The notes under the pieces were generated by a model, which was given only the letters and a program-made list of their open reading frames with translations, made no database searches and was not told where the DNA came from. From Oncomelania hupensis (Eukaryota > Mollusca > Gastropoda > Littorinimorpha > Pomatiopsidae): a DNA stretch of 64,000 bases. The translations under genes and the position numbers were made by a program. The stretch lies in NCBI GenBank assembly GCA_036898135.1, contig CM072519.1, positions 35,004,939 through 35,068,938 on the forward strand, given 5' to 3'. Positions 12,410-25,248 of the stretch are shown here, piece by piece. The first letter of the stretch is position 1; each line of letters starts with the position of its first letter.

Positions 12410-13640
12410 AATAGGCTATTTAGACCCTGCACTATGGCTTCACGCCTAAATAGTTCAGCCTGTTGTAGCCTTTGTAAATTAAAGTAGCTGCCTAGAAGAC
12501 GACACAAGTCAGTTGTGTGCTAAGCATTGATAGGCAGTGACCTCATCCTGCTGACGTAAAGCCACCCCCGCTAGAGTGCGCCACATGTATCGGACGAGAT
12601 TTTTTTTCACGGGCTTTAGCTGACCGCAAGGCTAGGTAGTCATTTGTTGTCTGAACTTCATGCGAGAAGGAGCATTGCTCTGATTGATCTCTCTAGCAAG
12701 AAGACTAGCAGGTAACGGGTGAAATTCAATTCATCCTAGTATATCCACGATGTATGTATAGGTATAGGAATTATGTTGGAGATTCCAGTGGACCACGGAC
12801 TTAGAAGAATGATCGTCCCTTGTATTGTATAAGTGGAGCGATCTCAACTGAGGACTGTTTCTGCCATTATTGAGACGCTCTGCACACCCGTTTTAAACCC
12901 GGCGTTGCAGAAACTCGTCTTATGTTTTGCAGACGAGCAGGCTAGTTGGTCCGAGGCAGGGATAGACCACTAAGAGTCAACCCTGACATTCGGCCCGCAG
13001 GGGAACATCGAGCACTGAGCTCCGATAAGCCCAATAGTCAACAACCAAGGAGGAGACACTATCACCACACCTCAAATATTCAGTTAAGTGACACTAAAGA
13101 CGTGCACAAATACTGCCCTAGAAGCACTGTGCTGTAGTCCACTCTCCAGAAACAAGAACATTAGGCCAACCAGAACAAATAGCCCAATGATGAGACAGTA
13201 GCAAATATAAAAAACAGTAGCAGCATAGACCCATCAAGGAACGAACTATTCGAAGTGAATTTGGACATTTAAGTTAATAGAGTGTTTAGAGATTTATATA
13301 TAGGGTAGAGGAAATAATGTGTGCTATTTACTGTTAACAAGTGGCTGGACTACCTATGTTTCATAGCCGTGTGAGAGCTAGTGTGCCGGTGAATCTTTTA
13401 CCATTTTCTCCCTATCTCTATAACCCTATCCGCACACAGACCGGGCTAAACCTATAAATGTATTAAGATTAGTCACAGGGTGATTATACTAGCCCATCTC
13501 CGCAGACAAAGACGAGTGGGTAATAGCATTCCATTGTGCAGAGCCCAGTAACAATAGACCCACCGTCACAGGTGTCAGTCATCGCTCTTCCTCATGCTTG
13601 AAGAAATTCTACAGGTATGTTGTTAAAGGTGTATGTGGTA
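12410..13640 (+). repeat. Unclassified long interspersed repeat 'X', copy 1
   Basis: Alignable at roughly 70-75% to the minus strand of 38060-36896 (and, beyond an RTE insertion, 35185-35126). Shared landmarks include TGTCACA..AGGCTA.TT at the start, GTAGTCATTTG-like, TGACATTCGGCC, and TTACTGTTAACAAGTGGCTG near 13340. A frame at 12946-13137 reads GRDRPLRVNPDIRP; the other copy reads GDRPLRVNPDIRPALEHRAL in a 91-codon frame, so part of X may once have been coding. The right boundary is uncertain. Class unknown: no RT, transposase or LTR recognised. Confidence 0.6.
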
Positions 13641-13796
13641 TATAAGTAGTATTATTATTTATGTGGTTAGATTAGTTAGTTAATGTATTTATTTGGAAAA
13701 TACATATGATTTAAGCATGGTAGATTTTGTTAATTGTTTCTGTTACATCAGTACAACTTATGTTAATCTGATGAATACAAATTGATACAACAACAA

Positions 13797-13872
13797 CCCT
13801 TGCAAAAACTATCCTGCAAGGAACAGTGAAAAGTGGTAGGGTCCTATCCTATCCTATCGTAACTCGAAGGTA
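13797..13872. repeat. Two tiny RTE LINE scraps in opposite orientation
   Basis: 13797-13829 matches the ACCATCCTGCAAGGCAC region of the RTE 3' coding end on the plus strand. 13842-13872 is the (TATCC)n tail plus GTAACTCGAAGGT of the same family on the minus strand. Confidence 0.6.
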
Positions 13873-15461
13873 TTTTGGGAACCTGTCACAAAGAAAGGGG
13901 TTGGGGGGATGGGGGTAAGCTCTTAATCCCTCGCACTGTGTTGCCTCCCTCGTTTGGGCCAACTTTGCGATGACATTCAAGTGATTAAGGCTGGGAGTTA
14001 CTAATGAAGGAGACAGAGTCAAAAGGGCAGACGAGAAAGAAGGTAGAATAAACTAGTCAGGAAATTCAAACGAGGGCAAGACCAGTTACAGGTTCTAACT
14101 AGTCACTTTTATTAAATATAGAATTAGGTCGTCTGTGTTGAATAATCTAAGGGTGAGTCACTGGATATTGTCAATAATAGTTGGGAGTATCTCGGAGATA
14201 TTCTGGGTGGGCGCCTTAGGGAATGCTAGGGCGACTGAGGACTGCTATCATCACTGAGCAGGAGGATATCTGGATTGTTCAGGGTGCTTGGCCAGAGTAT
14301 CTGCGAATTGTGATGCTCGTGGGATGGTAACTTAGCTCGGTTTGCGAAGGGCGGTGGTTGGTCCAGGATATTCTGGACAGTCGGCTGATCAAAGCTAGGA
14401 GTTGGCGTTGGTTGCCAATGCGGGTCAGTCGGTCACTGTCTTGAGTAATGACTCGATGGTGCAACTTCTGGTGAAGGTACAGGCTTGGGTTTCAGCTTTC
14501 GTAGCTAGCTGGCTGGTTGGCGGAACTGGGAGATACGCTTCACGTTGACGCCCTGGGTTGACAGGGGCGCCTGCAGCGGGTCTGGCGTCTTATAGCTGGT
14601 ACAGGGCCGGGATATTCGCCCTGACAGGAGCCCGTCTGTAAAGTAATACAGACTCCATATCAGCTGGGTACATATATCCTGGGTTCAGCGCCTGTTGGCG
14701 CGCGTGCCCATCAGATTTTCAAACTTGGTCGGACCGGTCAAGAGTTGGCCGGTCCGTACCAACAGTCCAGCAATTGCAACCATGGCTATGGGGCTATTGT
14801 GGGGTTTACCGGCAGCCGCTAATATACAATAACTTCGGCGCCTTAAGATGGGGTGGCGGACAACAGGGGCAGCTATTTGTACAGTGGGAACATAGGAGAA
14901 GCAAATGGGGTAGATACAGGACAATGGGGGTTGCAGGCAAGGGGCTGTACTGGGGGACTTTAATCTATGTGGTGGGACAGCATGGCATGGGATATTTACA
15001 CATGGGGCTAACAGGGAGCATACAAGTATAAATTCAAACATGGCATGAGTCCTAAAACAAGGCAGATAATATATACAAGGAGTAAATACATATCATAGCA
15101 ACACATCAAGACGAAACCACAACCACGGACGTACATATCAACAGGACATACGAACATGTTGGGCGATCGACGGGTGATGGGTATGCTAAATGACATAGAG
15201 CAAGTTTCCTCTCTTACCTTGACTAAGACGGGTCGAATCACAAGAGTACTGCCGTAGCTCAGAGGTCCGCCGGGTGATGGGACGTGTCCAGGCAGGTTGT
15301 TGTGTCTTCGAAGATTTGAGGCTCGCGTCTGACAACGATTCTGGGTGTGTGAGAGGTTTTAAGGGTGATCCCCGAGGGGCGGGGCTTAGACGGATTAAGC
15401 CGGCGTGCGTGGTAGGGGTGACTAGGCGAGCCAGCGTCAGAGTTAGATTGCCCGCTCGTCA
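13873..15461. other. Unassigned, relatively GC-rich stretch
   Basis: Richer in G than its surroundings. It holds a 118-codon minus frame (14685-15041) whose translation is Pro/Ala-rich with a hydrophobic start but has no recognisable domain, and overlapping plus frames. It could be the internal or LTR part of an unrecognised element. I could not find matching LTR ends. Confidence 0.35.
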
Positions 15462-15948
15462 CAGAACCACAGATGATCGCGTACTCCATTTTTCTCTATC
15501 CTCAGCAACCCTATAGCTTCGCTCAGTGTCAAGCCAGTCCATTCTCGAATGTTGTCCTCCCACCTATTTTTCTGACTCTAGACAATGGTTCCTAAATATT
15601 TGAAGCTATGCTCCGTGTTGAAAAATGAGCCTTGGACTTTGATGTCCATGTTGATGGCATTGGGTTGTTGTCATTATTTTGGTCTTATCTGCCCTTATTT
15701 CAATTCCATAGACTCTGGAGGTGGTGCAAGCCTCTGTACCAGCTGTTCAAGTTCTTGTTCCTCTCCAGCCAATCCATCAATGTAATCCGCAAAACGGAGG
15801 TTGGAGATTGCTCTACCCCCTATGCTGACCGTGCCTTCGTGATCTGCAAGGGCATCTGACATGATGCACTCTAGGAAGTTGTTAAAGAGTGTTGGAGAGA
15901 GTATGCATCCTTGACGCACACCGATTGTTGTTCTGAACCAGTTCCCGG
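15462..15948 (-). mobile_element. RTE/BovB-like LINE, internally deleted copy
   Basis: On the minus strand 15919-15695 encodes RQGCILSPTLFNNFLECIMS, then FADYIDGLAGEEQE. The catalytic FADD is degraded to FADY here. About 15573 the sequence jumps to the C-terminal end (WEDNIREWTGL-like, on to the ACCACAGATGATCG region), so the middle of the RT is deleted. No intact protein. Confidence 0.8.
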
Positions 15949-16040
15949 ACGCAAACTTGTTTTTTCCAACCTAGTTCCAGTCATTCGCCCAAAAAGGCAA
16001 TCACCGAAGTCGAAGGAAGCTCTCCGATGTGTTACGAGAT
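15949..16040 (-). repeat. Dispersed repeat, inverted partner of 17730-17868
   Basis: Contains AACTTGTTTTTTCCAACCTA and the phrase AAAAAGGCAATCACCGAAGT. The reverse complement of 17763-17860 carries nearly the same text. The two copies face each other about 1.7 kb apart. Confidence 0.65.
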
Positions 16041-16494
16041 GATGCCTGCATGACGACGACTAGTTGACATTAAAAATGATCCCTGTTGCTTCTAATTCTG
16101 TTCGATTTACACAGATTAGCATTTTGCAACGGTATACTTTTTTTTTAAATTATCGATCATATTTAATAGTTGCGTTCCTTGATTTGCATTTTGTTAGTTC
16201 TCAGCAGTAGACTAATAATACCATTCCCCATTTCCTGCCTAGAACCAAGTAGAAACTTTTATACAGTATACATAGGCTTAATATACATTATATATTAGAA
16301 GTCAGTCTTCGCGCAGCGAAGAAGCTCACTAGCTGAATATAACTATTAGACCTGTATTGTTTGTTTTATACGTAAATAACTGTATAAATTACAGTATATC
16401 TATTCTAATTAATAATATTTAGGCCTATACTTTATAATATTTGAATCTTTAAATTTCCGGAGAAGGACGAGTAGGCTAAGCGAATTTTTTTTAT

Positions 16495-16692
16495 AACTCG
16501 AGATCAGAGTTAAATTAATAGTTAGTTAGTTATTCATTGCTTACAGGTTCCAGCGGACTGCAAAGAGCCGAATCAGGACCACAAAATCAAGACAACTCGA
16601 GATCAGAGTTAAATTAATAGCTAATTAGTTATTAATTGCTTACAGGGTCCAGCGGACTGCACAGAGCCGAATCAGGACCACAAAATCAAGAC
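16495..16692 (-). repeat. Family E LINE 3' end in a 99-bp tandem duplication
   Basis: Two units, 16495-16593 and 16594-16692, each consisting of AACTCGAGATCAGAGTTAAA plus an antisense family E tail (TTGCTTACAGG..TCCAGCGGACTGCA..GAGCCGAATCAGGACC). The nonrepetitive 27-bp left part duplicated with the tail shows a tandem duplication after insertion rather than two insertions. Confidence 0.75.
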
Positions 16693-16705
16693 CACAACTT
16701 CGCTG

Positions 16706-16706
<1 letters not shown>

Positions 16707-16764
<58 letters not shown>
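16707..16764. repeat. (AGT)n microsatellite
   Basis: About 19 AGT units. Confidence 0.95.
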
Positions 16765-16765
<1 letters not shown>

Positions 16766-16812
16766 TAGTTATTTAGTTAAATCTTTAATTTATTTATTTG
16801 TTTCGCTATTCT

Positions 16813-16866
16813 TATTATTCTTATTATTCTTATTATTCTTATTATTATTATTATTATTATTATTAG

Positions 16867-16951
<85 letters not shown>
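16813..16951. repeat. (ATT)n microsatellite followed by poly(A)
   Basis: ATT run with TTCTT variants at its left. A separate poly(A) of about 21 follows at 16957-16977. Confidence 0.95.
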
Positions 16952-17729
16952 CTACTTAAAAAAAAAAAAAAAAAAAAGAATAGTGTGCTGCTGTGCGTGC
17001 TCAATGGTGTAAACATGGTTAGTGACGTTTTGTTTGTTTTTGCTGAAGTTGGGTGTAACCCGAAATATTCAGATGGTGTTACTGGTTATTTTTTCTTATA
17101 GATTTACCAAAGTTTTTAGATGATTTATGGAATTTCCGCCTGCCACGCAACATTTTTTTAAAATACTTGTTTCTCATTAAAATACATATTGAAATACATA
17201 TAACACATTTATTGTATCAGTTAAAAAGAATAATATTAGTTAAATAAATAATTGCTTTGGTGCTTGCAATAAAAATGTCACTGTTTTTTTAGACCATTAT
17301 AAACTTGCTTTGCCTTGGGCTGAAGGGACATCAACGTATCCATAGCGCTTTGAAGTTTTGTCATGGTTTTATTGTTTATATAGATGTGAAATCGTTGTAT
17401 GTGCGCATTATGTGTTATGTATTACTTTTACTCTTTTTTACTATTTGTGTCAATATATTAATCATCATAAAATAATAATAATACTAACTGCTTCAAAATG
17501 CGAATCTCGACTTGGCTTACAGCTTGAAGCTGTGCAGATCGATAAAGAATTAGATCTAGAAGCAACAGCGGCTATTTTTATGCACGGATGTTTCACCACA
17601 GGCTCTGAAGTCTTTTCTTTCATATTTGTAAACTCGTGGGCCTCCTACATGTACATACGTACGTACCGTTGTATAGTATGTAATTGAGGCCTACGAAAGA
17701 TGAGACTTCCCAGCCTGTGGTTTCACGTA

Positions 17730-17868
17730 GTGCTGCCAGCCTTCGTTCGTAAAACATCGGATAGCTTCGCTCGACTCGGAGAGCTTCGTTCTACTTCGGT
17801 AATTGCCTTTTTCGGCGAATGACTGGAACTAGGTTGGAAAAAACAAGTTCGCTTCCCGGACAGATGAT
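17730..17868 (+). repeat. Dispersed repeat, inverted partner of 15949-16040
   Basis: Contains TTCGGTAATTGCC and GACTGGAACTAGGTTGG followed by a run of A and CAAGTTCG. It directly precedes the RTE lineage 2 end, so it may belong to that LINE. Confidence 0.6.
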
Positions 17869-18016
17869 GGCAAAACATGGACGGCGCTAGACATGCCGCG
17901 CCTCCTGACGATAGCTGGAGACAAATCGAAGTGGCGACAACTCTCCTCGTCGGCATCCCTCGTTTTTCACCAACGACCTGTCCGGCTGCGGGACTGAGCT
18001 GAACTGAACTGAACTA
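17868..18016 (+). mobile_element. Second RTE-like LINE lineage, 3' end
   Basis: A plus-strand frame reads RLLTIAGDKSKWRQLSSSAS and then LVFHQRPVRLRD before a stop, the shape of an RTE C-terminus (AGDRxxWRxLV). It ends in (CTGAA)n, a short-unit tail distinct from the (GGATA)n of the main RTE family. Confidence 0.55.
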
Positions 18017-18139
18017 TTTACCTTAACTCGAGCGCAATAAACAACGAGAAATTACAATATCGTTTAACAATTTATCCCGCATTCGCCGCCCGACAATTAT
18101 TTTGCACGTACTTTTATTACAAATTGCAAGACACATCTT

Positions 18140-18225
18140 TTAAACTGATCAATGGATTTAATAGAAAATTTGCGTACCTACACCAGTCTCCACTGTAATT
18201 AACAATTTTATTTTGGGACAGACAA
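18140..18225 (+). repeat. Direct repeat, copy 1
   Basis: About 85 bp starting near ATCAATGGATTTA and ending AATTTTATTTTGGG; matches 18428-18512 in the same orientation with scattered differences. Confidence 0.6.
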
Positions 18226-18339
18226 AAGCGCAAGACATTAAAATATCGTCAAAAAGCCGAAAATTCTAGCTTTCTGAAACCTTCAAGTTTTCTGTACTGC
18301 CCTCTTACGAAAAGAGAATTCATTATAAATAATGCACCC

Positions 18340-18416
18340 CATTCTTTCATAACTAGGTCCCCTATACGCTATGTGTCCGGGGATGTTAATCTACTCAAGT
18401 AAAGTAAAGTAAAGTT
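18340..18416 (+). repeat. SINE 3' end with (AAAGT)n tail
   Basis: CCTATACGCTATGTGTCCGG, then GGATGTTAATC and (AAAGT)n. A second copy lies at about 51692-51745. The GGACGTTAA motif next to a short tandem tail is common at molluscan SINE ends (established pattern); assignment is inferred. Confidence 0.6.
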
Positions 18417-18427
18417 CATAACTACGT

Positions 18428-18512
18428 GATGAAACTTATCAATGGATTTACTCGGATATTTGCTTTCCTAAACTGCGCAGTCTGCAGTGTATTCATCAAT
18501 TTTATTTTGGGT
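18428..18512 (+). repeat. Direct repeat, copy 2
   Basis: Partner of 18140-18225. Confidence 0.6.
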
Positions 18513-18660
18513 AATAAGAAATTAATATAGCGCCACAACACGGAAAATCTGGCTATTACATTAAATTGCTAGATGGGTTCAAATACCTTAAAGAAAGGAA
18601 AGTAATTTCGCTTTATGTTAATTACTTCCCTTCTATAGCACGACGCTAGCGACAGAAAGA

Positions 18661-18670
18661 CAGTGAGAGA

Positions 18671-18764
<94 letters not shown>
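18661..18764. repeat. (GA)n microsatellite
   Basis: Nearly perfect GA run, about 50 units. Confidence 0.97.
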
Positions 18765-18768
<4 letters not shown>

Positions 18769-19464
18769 CGTTGTAGTTATGTGCTGTTATTAGAGGTACA
18801 TAACCAGTGGATGTTGCACATATATTTCATTGCAAATTTTCTTTGAAGAGGATTCTTAGTTGCCAAATCTTCTATCTAAATAACTGAGTAGCTTTAGAAG
18901 TGTATGTGCGTGTGACTGTGCTGTGTCGTTTAAAATGCTGCAGCAAGCCACACATTCCTGCGTATGCGCGGGTAAATTGCATGTTGGTCTATATTGAACT
19001 AGATATACGATAAACATTTTTGTTACATATTTGTTTGCACACAAGAATTTAGATCCTTATTATAGTGCTATTATTTGCTTATTACTGAGACAACGTGCAA
19101 ACATACTCGTGTTTTGAGTGACTGTTTAGAGGGAATGGGGATGAAGGCATTGAAATAGTATAGAGATCATTATAAAATAAATAGAATCTCCGTAGTGCAT
19201 TTGCTACAATTGACAATAAAGTCACTTTCATAGTTATATTTGTGACTCACATGCATGCGAGGTTTTATTGATATTTTCTTTCATTTATTTTGTCAGTATT
19301 ACTAGCGTCAAAGTAAGGTGATGGTAGCAAATTAATGATAATCTCTAACAGTCCTGCAAAAGATACCCTTGAAATCCTATAAAGTTAATAAAATGACACC
19401 GAGTTTAATTGTATGCCTACAGCCACCATGTGTATAGTCTACCAGGCAATCTCTCTCTTTCTTC

Positions 19465-19467
<3 letters not shown>
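18765..19467. other. Unassigned AT-rich stretch
   Basis: No gene or known repeat recognised. Confidence 0.4.

Positions 19468-19522
<55 letters not shown>
19468..19522. repeat. (CA)n microsatellite
   Basis: Perfect CA run. Confidence 0.97.
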
Positions 19523-19523
<1 letters not shown>

Positions 19524-19734
19524 GACATACACACACGCACACAGAGGTGACAGAGAGAAACTGCTGCAAAATTTTTGGACCCCTCCTTTGCGTTTTTACT
19601 ATGGGTAGTTTTCTTCACACGACGTACTTTATGTATGGCATATGGGTAATTCTCTTCACACAACTGGTAAATAAGATGCAAAATAGCAACGTGTAGCGAA
19701 GTTTAAAAGATTCACTTAAAATTAATTGACCAAC

Positions 19735-19935
19735 AACATAGATGGTTTCAGCAACAGAATGGCTTATTCAACAACAAATATTCCATCACAAAAATGGATA
19801 CTTTGAGCACAAGATTGGATGATTTTAGCCACAGATCGGATACTTCGAGCACAAAAATAGATTAAACGAGCAACAAACTGCTCAGCAACAAATCGGATTA
19901 TAGTAGCGATAAATCGGATAATTTCGGCAAAAACA
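19735..19935 (+). repeat. Degenerate ~21-bp tandem repeat
   Basis: About eight diverged units of the form AGCAACAAATCGGATAATTTC. The unit is divisible by three, so an open-looking frame is not evidence of a gene. Confidence 0.7.
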
Positions 19936-21218
19936 TATAAAAAATTAATAAAAATTATATATATTTTTCAAAAAATTAATTTAATGTGTCTTGTAATATA
20001 GTGCCATTCGTGCTGTCATTATGTATATAGTGTGTATCCATATCCGCCCATCTTCACCCCCTTGTCTGGCTATACGGCCCCCTACACCCCGTCCCCTGGG
20101 CTAGGAGCCTAATTTGATATTTGCTGTTTCATCGTTAGTTTGTTTAATAAAAGGACAAAGTTCCAATAGAACTTAATCTTTCATCATTCTGGTACATACA
20201 CAAATTGTTGACATGAAGCGGCGGACGTGACGAGGCTATAAGGCAGAATACGGAGGAGGGAGAGAAAGAGGCAGACAGATGGACAGATAAACAGACAGAT
20301 GGAAGGCGAAGGAGTTAAGAGGAAAATAGGGGAACGTGACAAGGTTATCCGTTTAATCCTTTTACATCAGATTCGATCTCGCTCACGGGCGCGTATGCTA
20401 ATGAAATGAGAGTGGAGTAAGTGGAAGTGATTTTATTAAAACCAGACCACGAGTCGTTCTGTAGTACCACTTGTCTGGAGAATCGCACTTGACAAGAAGA
20501 TCCTCCAAAGCGTGGATAATTGAAAATAAAGTAAGCGTTTCCTTATCTGACCATTTGAGTATCTTCATCATTATTAAGACTGCTGTGACAGTATAAGGTT
20601 CGGTGGTCGCTACGATTGGACCTCTGGGCGAGGGGTATATAAATATATAAATTTTTTAAATGGGATACTTTGGGTGTGTGTGTGTGTGTTTGTGTGCGTG
20701 CGTGCGTATTTGTCCACGTGTATTCTGCCACGTTTCAGAGAATTGGATAATGGAGTTTAGTGGAAAATATAAGCGGAAGAGATTGCTTATCAGTGTAAGA
20801 TTCTTTCGAGTGTCCTTAGGACTGGTATGTTAAGGGAGATGTTGTGTGTGTTGTGTGTGTAGTTGATAGAGGTGATGTGGCGGTGTGTTGGGGGTTGGAG
20901 AAAAGAAAGGCATGGCGAACTGCGCCTTGGTCAACTCACTAAGCGTAAAAACGAGGTATTTATGATAAAGCCATTTTGCATGCACTTCATTGCACAGACC
21001 ATGTCATCCAGTGTTATAATGATATAATGTCGTGTTGTTGTGTTTGTTTTTCCAACCAAGCGGGGGGTGGGACTGAATTTCAAAAGGAAGAGTGGAGAGC
21101 TTGGCGCCAATCCGGACAGGGCATCGGCAGCCATCAGCACTATGATCATACTACTTTCACCGTTTTCTTGTCATTATGGTTTTTGCTCTGTGTCGTCTCC
21201 GAAACATGGCATAACAAA
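19936..21218. other. Unassigned stretch
   Basis: A C-rich block (20040-20110), an AATAAA-containing stretch (20147-20155) and a short TG run near 20673 could be remnants of a solo LTR or a gene 3' end, but I could not define ends. No protein homology. Confidence 0.35.
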
Positions 21219-21220
21219 TG

Positions 21221-21301
<81 letters not shown>

Positions 21302-21360
21302 TATCATTATCATCATCATCATCATCATCATCTTCATCATCATCTTCATCATCATCATCA
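21219..21360. repeat. (ATC)n microsatellite
   Basis: Trinucleotide run with a few variants. It creates artefactual poly-Ser, poly-Ile, poly-Asp and poly-Met frames that are not genes. Confidence 0.97.
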
Positions 21361-22063
21361 GCAGCGGCAGCAAAAGCTGTAACACCAGAAGTATCAGCAT
21401 TGTTTTCCTCCTCGAGCCTCATCATCTTCATTTTACCATCATCGATCATCAAACTTGTCAGCATCGTCATTCTTACAATCATCATCTTACACCCATTGCA
21501 CATAGCTACGATCGGAAGAAAGTATAATCCAGGCACACGCTGCGCAGCAGGCCAAAGTATGTCCTTTGTCCCTTGAAGTGATACTTTGGCTTTGTCGCTG
21601 AAAGACCAGAAACGGAAAAGTAAGTTTCGTCTCCTCTAGGCGACGAAATAGGTCACGCTGTATTTGTTTCTAGGTCAACTGTCTTTTACGAACCGTCTGA
21701 GAATCTTTTCGAACCGTTTATTGACGCCGGATAGTGTCCTTACTTGGTTTCATACACTTTAAGAATCCAAGAAGGCAAATGGGTTTTTGGGACGGAAAAA
21801 GAGCATTTTTGTGGAGAAAAGGGTTAGGGCAAGGGCTAGGGATAGATCTACATCTAACACTTACCCGAACTCTTTTAGCAATATTCCGCTCTTTCCGTCA
21901 CTTTTAAACAGTACTGTGGTTCGCATCCGCGGCTAGCAGCGAGCCCAAAGTAAACTTTGAAGGGATGGAGGGAATACTTTCACCAGCTGCTAGCGGGAGT
22001 TTTGGCGATACTTTCTACCGATCGCAGCAACGTGTATTACCTCCATCCTACTCCTACTCCTCC
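21361..22063. other. Unassigned stretch
   Basis: No gene recognised. Confidence 0.4.
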
Positions 22064-22134
22064 TCCTCCTCATCATCATCATCATCATCGTCATTATCAT
22101 CAGCAGCAGCATCAGCATCATGCAGGATCTGAAA

Positions 22135-22440
22135 GCTTAATTGAACAGCACCGAGATGCCGGATCCGCTATTTCCACATTTCATCTTCCGAGTACTGTGT
22201 CATTAATTTATTTTTTAATTTAACATAATTGCTACAACAGTATCTGGACAATTAGAATTGCTTACACATCGACGAGACTATCTTACAAGATTCAATTGCG
22301 AATGGGTGTCAGAATCAATTCCTAATAATAACATTATGATTATAATTAAAATATAATATTATTCGAATGTAAAATAATACAGATGTCAAAGGCAGAATGA
22401 AAATGTAGTAAGATCCGGAAGAGTAATAATAAGAATAATA
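22135..22440 (+). repeat. Left arm of a ~300-bp inverted duplication
   Basis: Reverse-complementary to 23620-23924. Landmarks in this arm: GAGATGCCGGATCCGC, CGACGAGACTATCTTACAAG and GTAGTAAGATCCGGAAGAG. Arms are roughly 90% identical by eye. The 1.2 kb between them is microsatellite plus a family E LINE end. Confidence 0.85.
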
Positions 22441-22483
22441 ATAAGAAGAAGAAGAAACAATATTATTATTATTGTTTTTGTTG

Positions 22484-23227
<744 letters not shown>

Positions 23228-23237
23228 AACTAATTAG

Positions 23238-23619
<382 letters not shown>

Positions 23620-23630
<11 letters not shown>

Positions 23631-23924
23631 TCTTCCGGATCTTACTACATTCTCATTCTCATGTGAAATATAGATATTTTTTAACATTCCAATAATAATT
23701 TATTAGATTTTAATTATAATCATAATGTTATTATTATGAATTGACTTTCGCACCCATTCGCAATTGAATCTTGTAAGATAGTCTCGTCTATGTGTAAGCA
23801 AATCTAATTGTTCAAATACTGGTGTAGCAATTATGTTAAATTACAAAATAAATTAATGACACAGTACTCGGAAGATGAAATGTGGAAATAGCGGATCCGG
23901 CATCTCGGTGCCGTTGAATTAAGC
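23620..23924 (-). repeat. Right arm of the inverted duplication
   Basis: Mirror of 22135-22440, with CTCTTCCGGATCTTACTAC at its inner end and GCGGATCCGGCATCTCGGTG near its outer end. Confidence 0.85.
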
Positions 23925-24019
23925 GGCAAGCCATGACAGTGGCTAGAATGTCTTTGTGGACCAAGAATCCATGCCTGTCATCTCTCCCGCTGAAAGAAAA
24001 CTTGTGGCCTTTATAATAT

Positions 24020-24350
24020 TAGTTATTGTTTACCTAGGCCTTTCCAGCGCAGTTCGCTGATACCTAAAATGTTCCGTCGATAGTGGTCCAGCTCGTGGGC
24101 AAGTTCGTCTAATTTTCCATCTGCAGTTAGGGTCCTGACATTCCAGGTTCCTATGACGATATCTCTCGTGCGGAACTTGCTAAGTTGTTCATGAGTAACA
24201 TACTTATCACCTCCGTCCTGGTGGCCAATGGAAGGAGCTGTCCTCGGTGACCCGGGCGACGACCGATCCGGTATGGAGTGAGTTGTTCTTTTCATCATAG
24301 GATGCGTCTTGGGCAGTGGCGGGGCTCATTTCTGAATGTGCTGATCTGTT
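24020..24350 (-). pseudogene. RTE/BovB-like LINE, start of endonuclease domain
   Basis: On the minus strand the 91-codon frame contains RDIVIGTWNVRTLTADGKLD and then LGISELRWKGLG. GTWNVRT carries the first catalytic Asn, and the LGISELRW block includes the catalytic Glu of AP-endonuclease-type LINE endonucleases; this arrangement is the one seen in BovB/CFDP2-like proteins. A frameshift lies just upstream (SNRSAHSEM is in another frame). The rest of the element is absent. Confidence 0.82.
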
Positions 24351-24738
24351 TGAGGAAAGAGAAAGATATTTTGGTTCAATACATTTCAAATAAATTTTTA
24401 AAGTATGCAATGGTCAACACCTATTTCAATTTTTACGTGATGTTGGTTTGTTTTATCGCATATAAATCATGTCGTCTTGTTTTGTGTTGGTTGGATTTTA
24501 TTGGTAAGACTGAATTTAGTGATTTGATTGAGGAAAGAGAACGTATTTTTAATACATCAGTTTTAAAGAAGAATTTTCAAGAAGTTGCATGTGAAAGTTT
24601 GTTTGAGTATTTAAGAGTAACAGGCTTGTTATTTTAAGATGTGAACCATTTCATAATATTTTAAGATAACGTCTCTCTGGTCCTGATTTGGCTCGGAATA
24701 GTCCGCTGGACCTAAAGCAGTAATCATGTAATGTAATT
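24310..24738 (+). pseudogene. Family E LINE: ORF C-terminus and 3' end
   Basis: An open frame ends at 24637 with SDLIEERERIFNTS, then NFQEVACESLFEYLRVTGLL, an amphipathic tail like the C-termini of CR1/jockey-group LINE proteins. It is followed by about 45 bp of spacer and the family E hairpin block GGTCC...GGACC, CTAAAGCAGTAATC. This copy links the hairpin tail to a coding LINE. The clade is uncertain because no RT motif is present. Confidence 0.55.
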
Positions 24739-24904
24739 CAACCTTGCGGGGCCCAATCCTCTCCAGGCTGTTGGCCACAGCCAAAATCCACGAGTATAGT
24801 GTGTCTCGCCTTGGCCACGCGCACGTGGTCGTTGAACCTATTAGTCGCCCCTTACGACACACCGAGAAACGTTGGGTCTATTCTATTGAGTGCACGAATC
24901 TACA

Positions 24905-25248
24905 GGACCCATCGCCATCAGCACACCACCAACGACGAAGTCCGACAGACCACCTCACAAGCCATTGGACAACACAATAATATGCTCACAGTGGTGAAGA
25001 AACGGAAACTCCGATGGTTTGGTCACATCACCAGAGCATCAGGCCTTGCAAAGACCATTCTGCAAGGCACGGTGCAAGGAGGCATAAGAAGAGGGAGACA
25101 GAATAAGAGGTGAGAAGACAACATTCGAGAATGGACTGGCTTGATATTGAGCAAAATCATGAGGGTTGCTGAGGACAGAGAAAGACGCGCTGGTCAAACG
25201 ATCATCTGTGGTGCCTCAACGACCTTCGAGTTACGGGATAAAATAGGA
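24905..25248 (+). mobile_element. RTE/BovB-like LINE, 3' end fragment
   Basis: Encodes VRQTTSQAIGQHNNMLTVVK, KRKLRWFGHITRASGLAKTI and then a frameshifted WTGL region, ending in CGAGTTACGGGATAAAATAGG, a decayed (GGATA)n tail. The 5' side joins unrelated sequence at about 24900. Confidence 0.82.

Noticed and set aside
14685..15041. 118-codon minus ORF with hydrophobic start as a secreted protein
   Set aside because: Overlaps an equally open plus-strand frame in a locally GC-rich stretch, which lengthens frames by lowering stop frequency; no motif.
19986..20210. Solo LTR
   Set aside because: TG...CA-like ends and an AATAAA are present, but I could not find a consistent TSD or a second copy in the window.
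21040..21576. Long frames of poly-Ser, poly-Ile, poly-Met and poly-Asp around 21.2 kb
   Set aside because: They are translations of an (ATC)n microsatellite read in different frames; no coding features outside the run.
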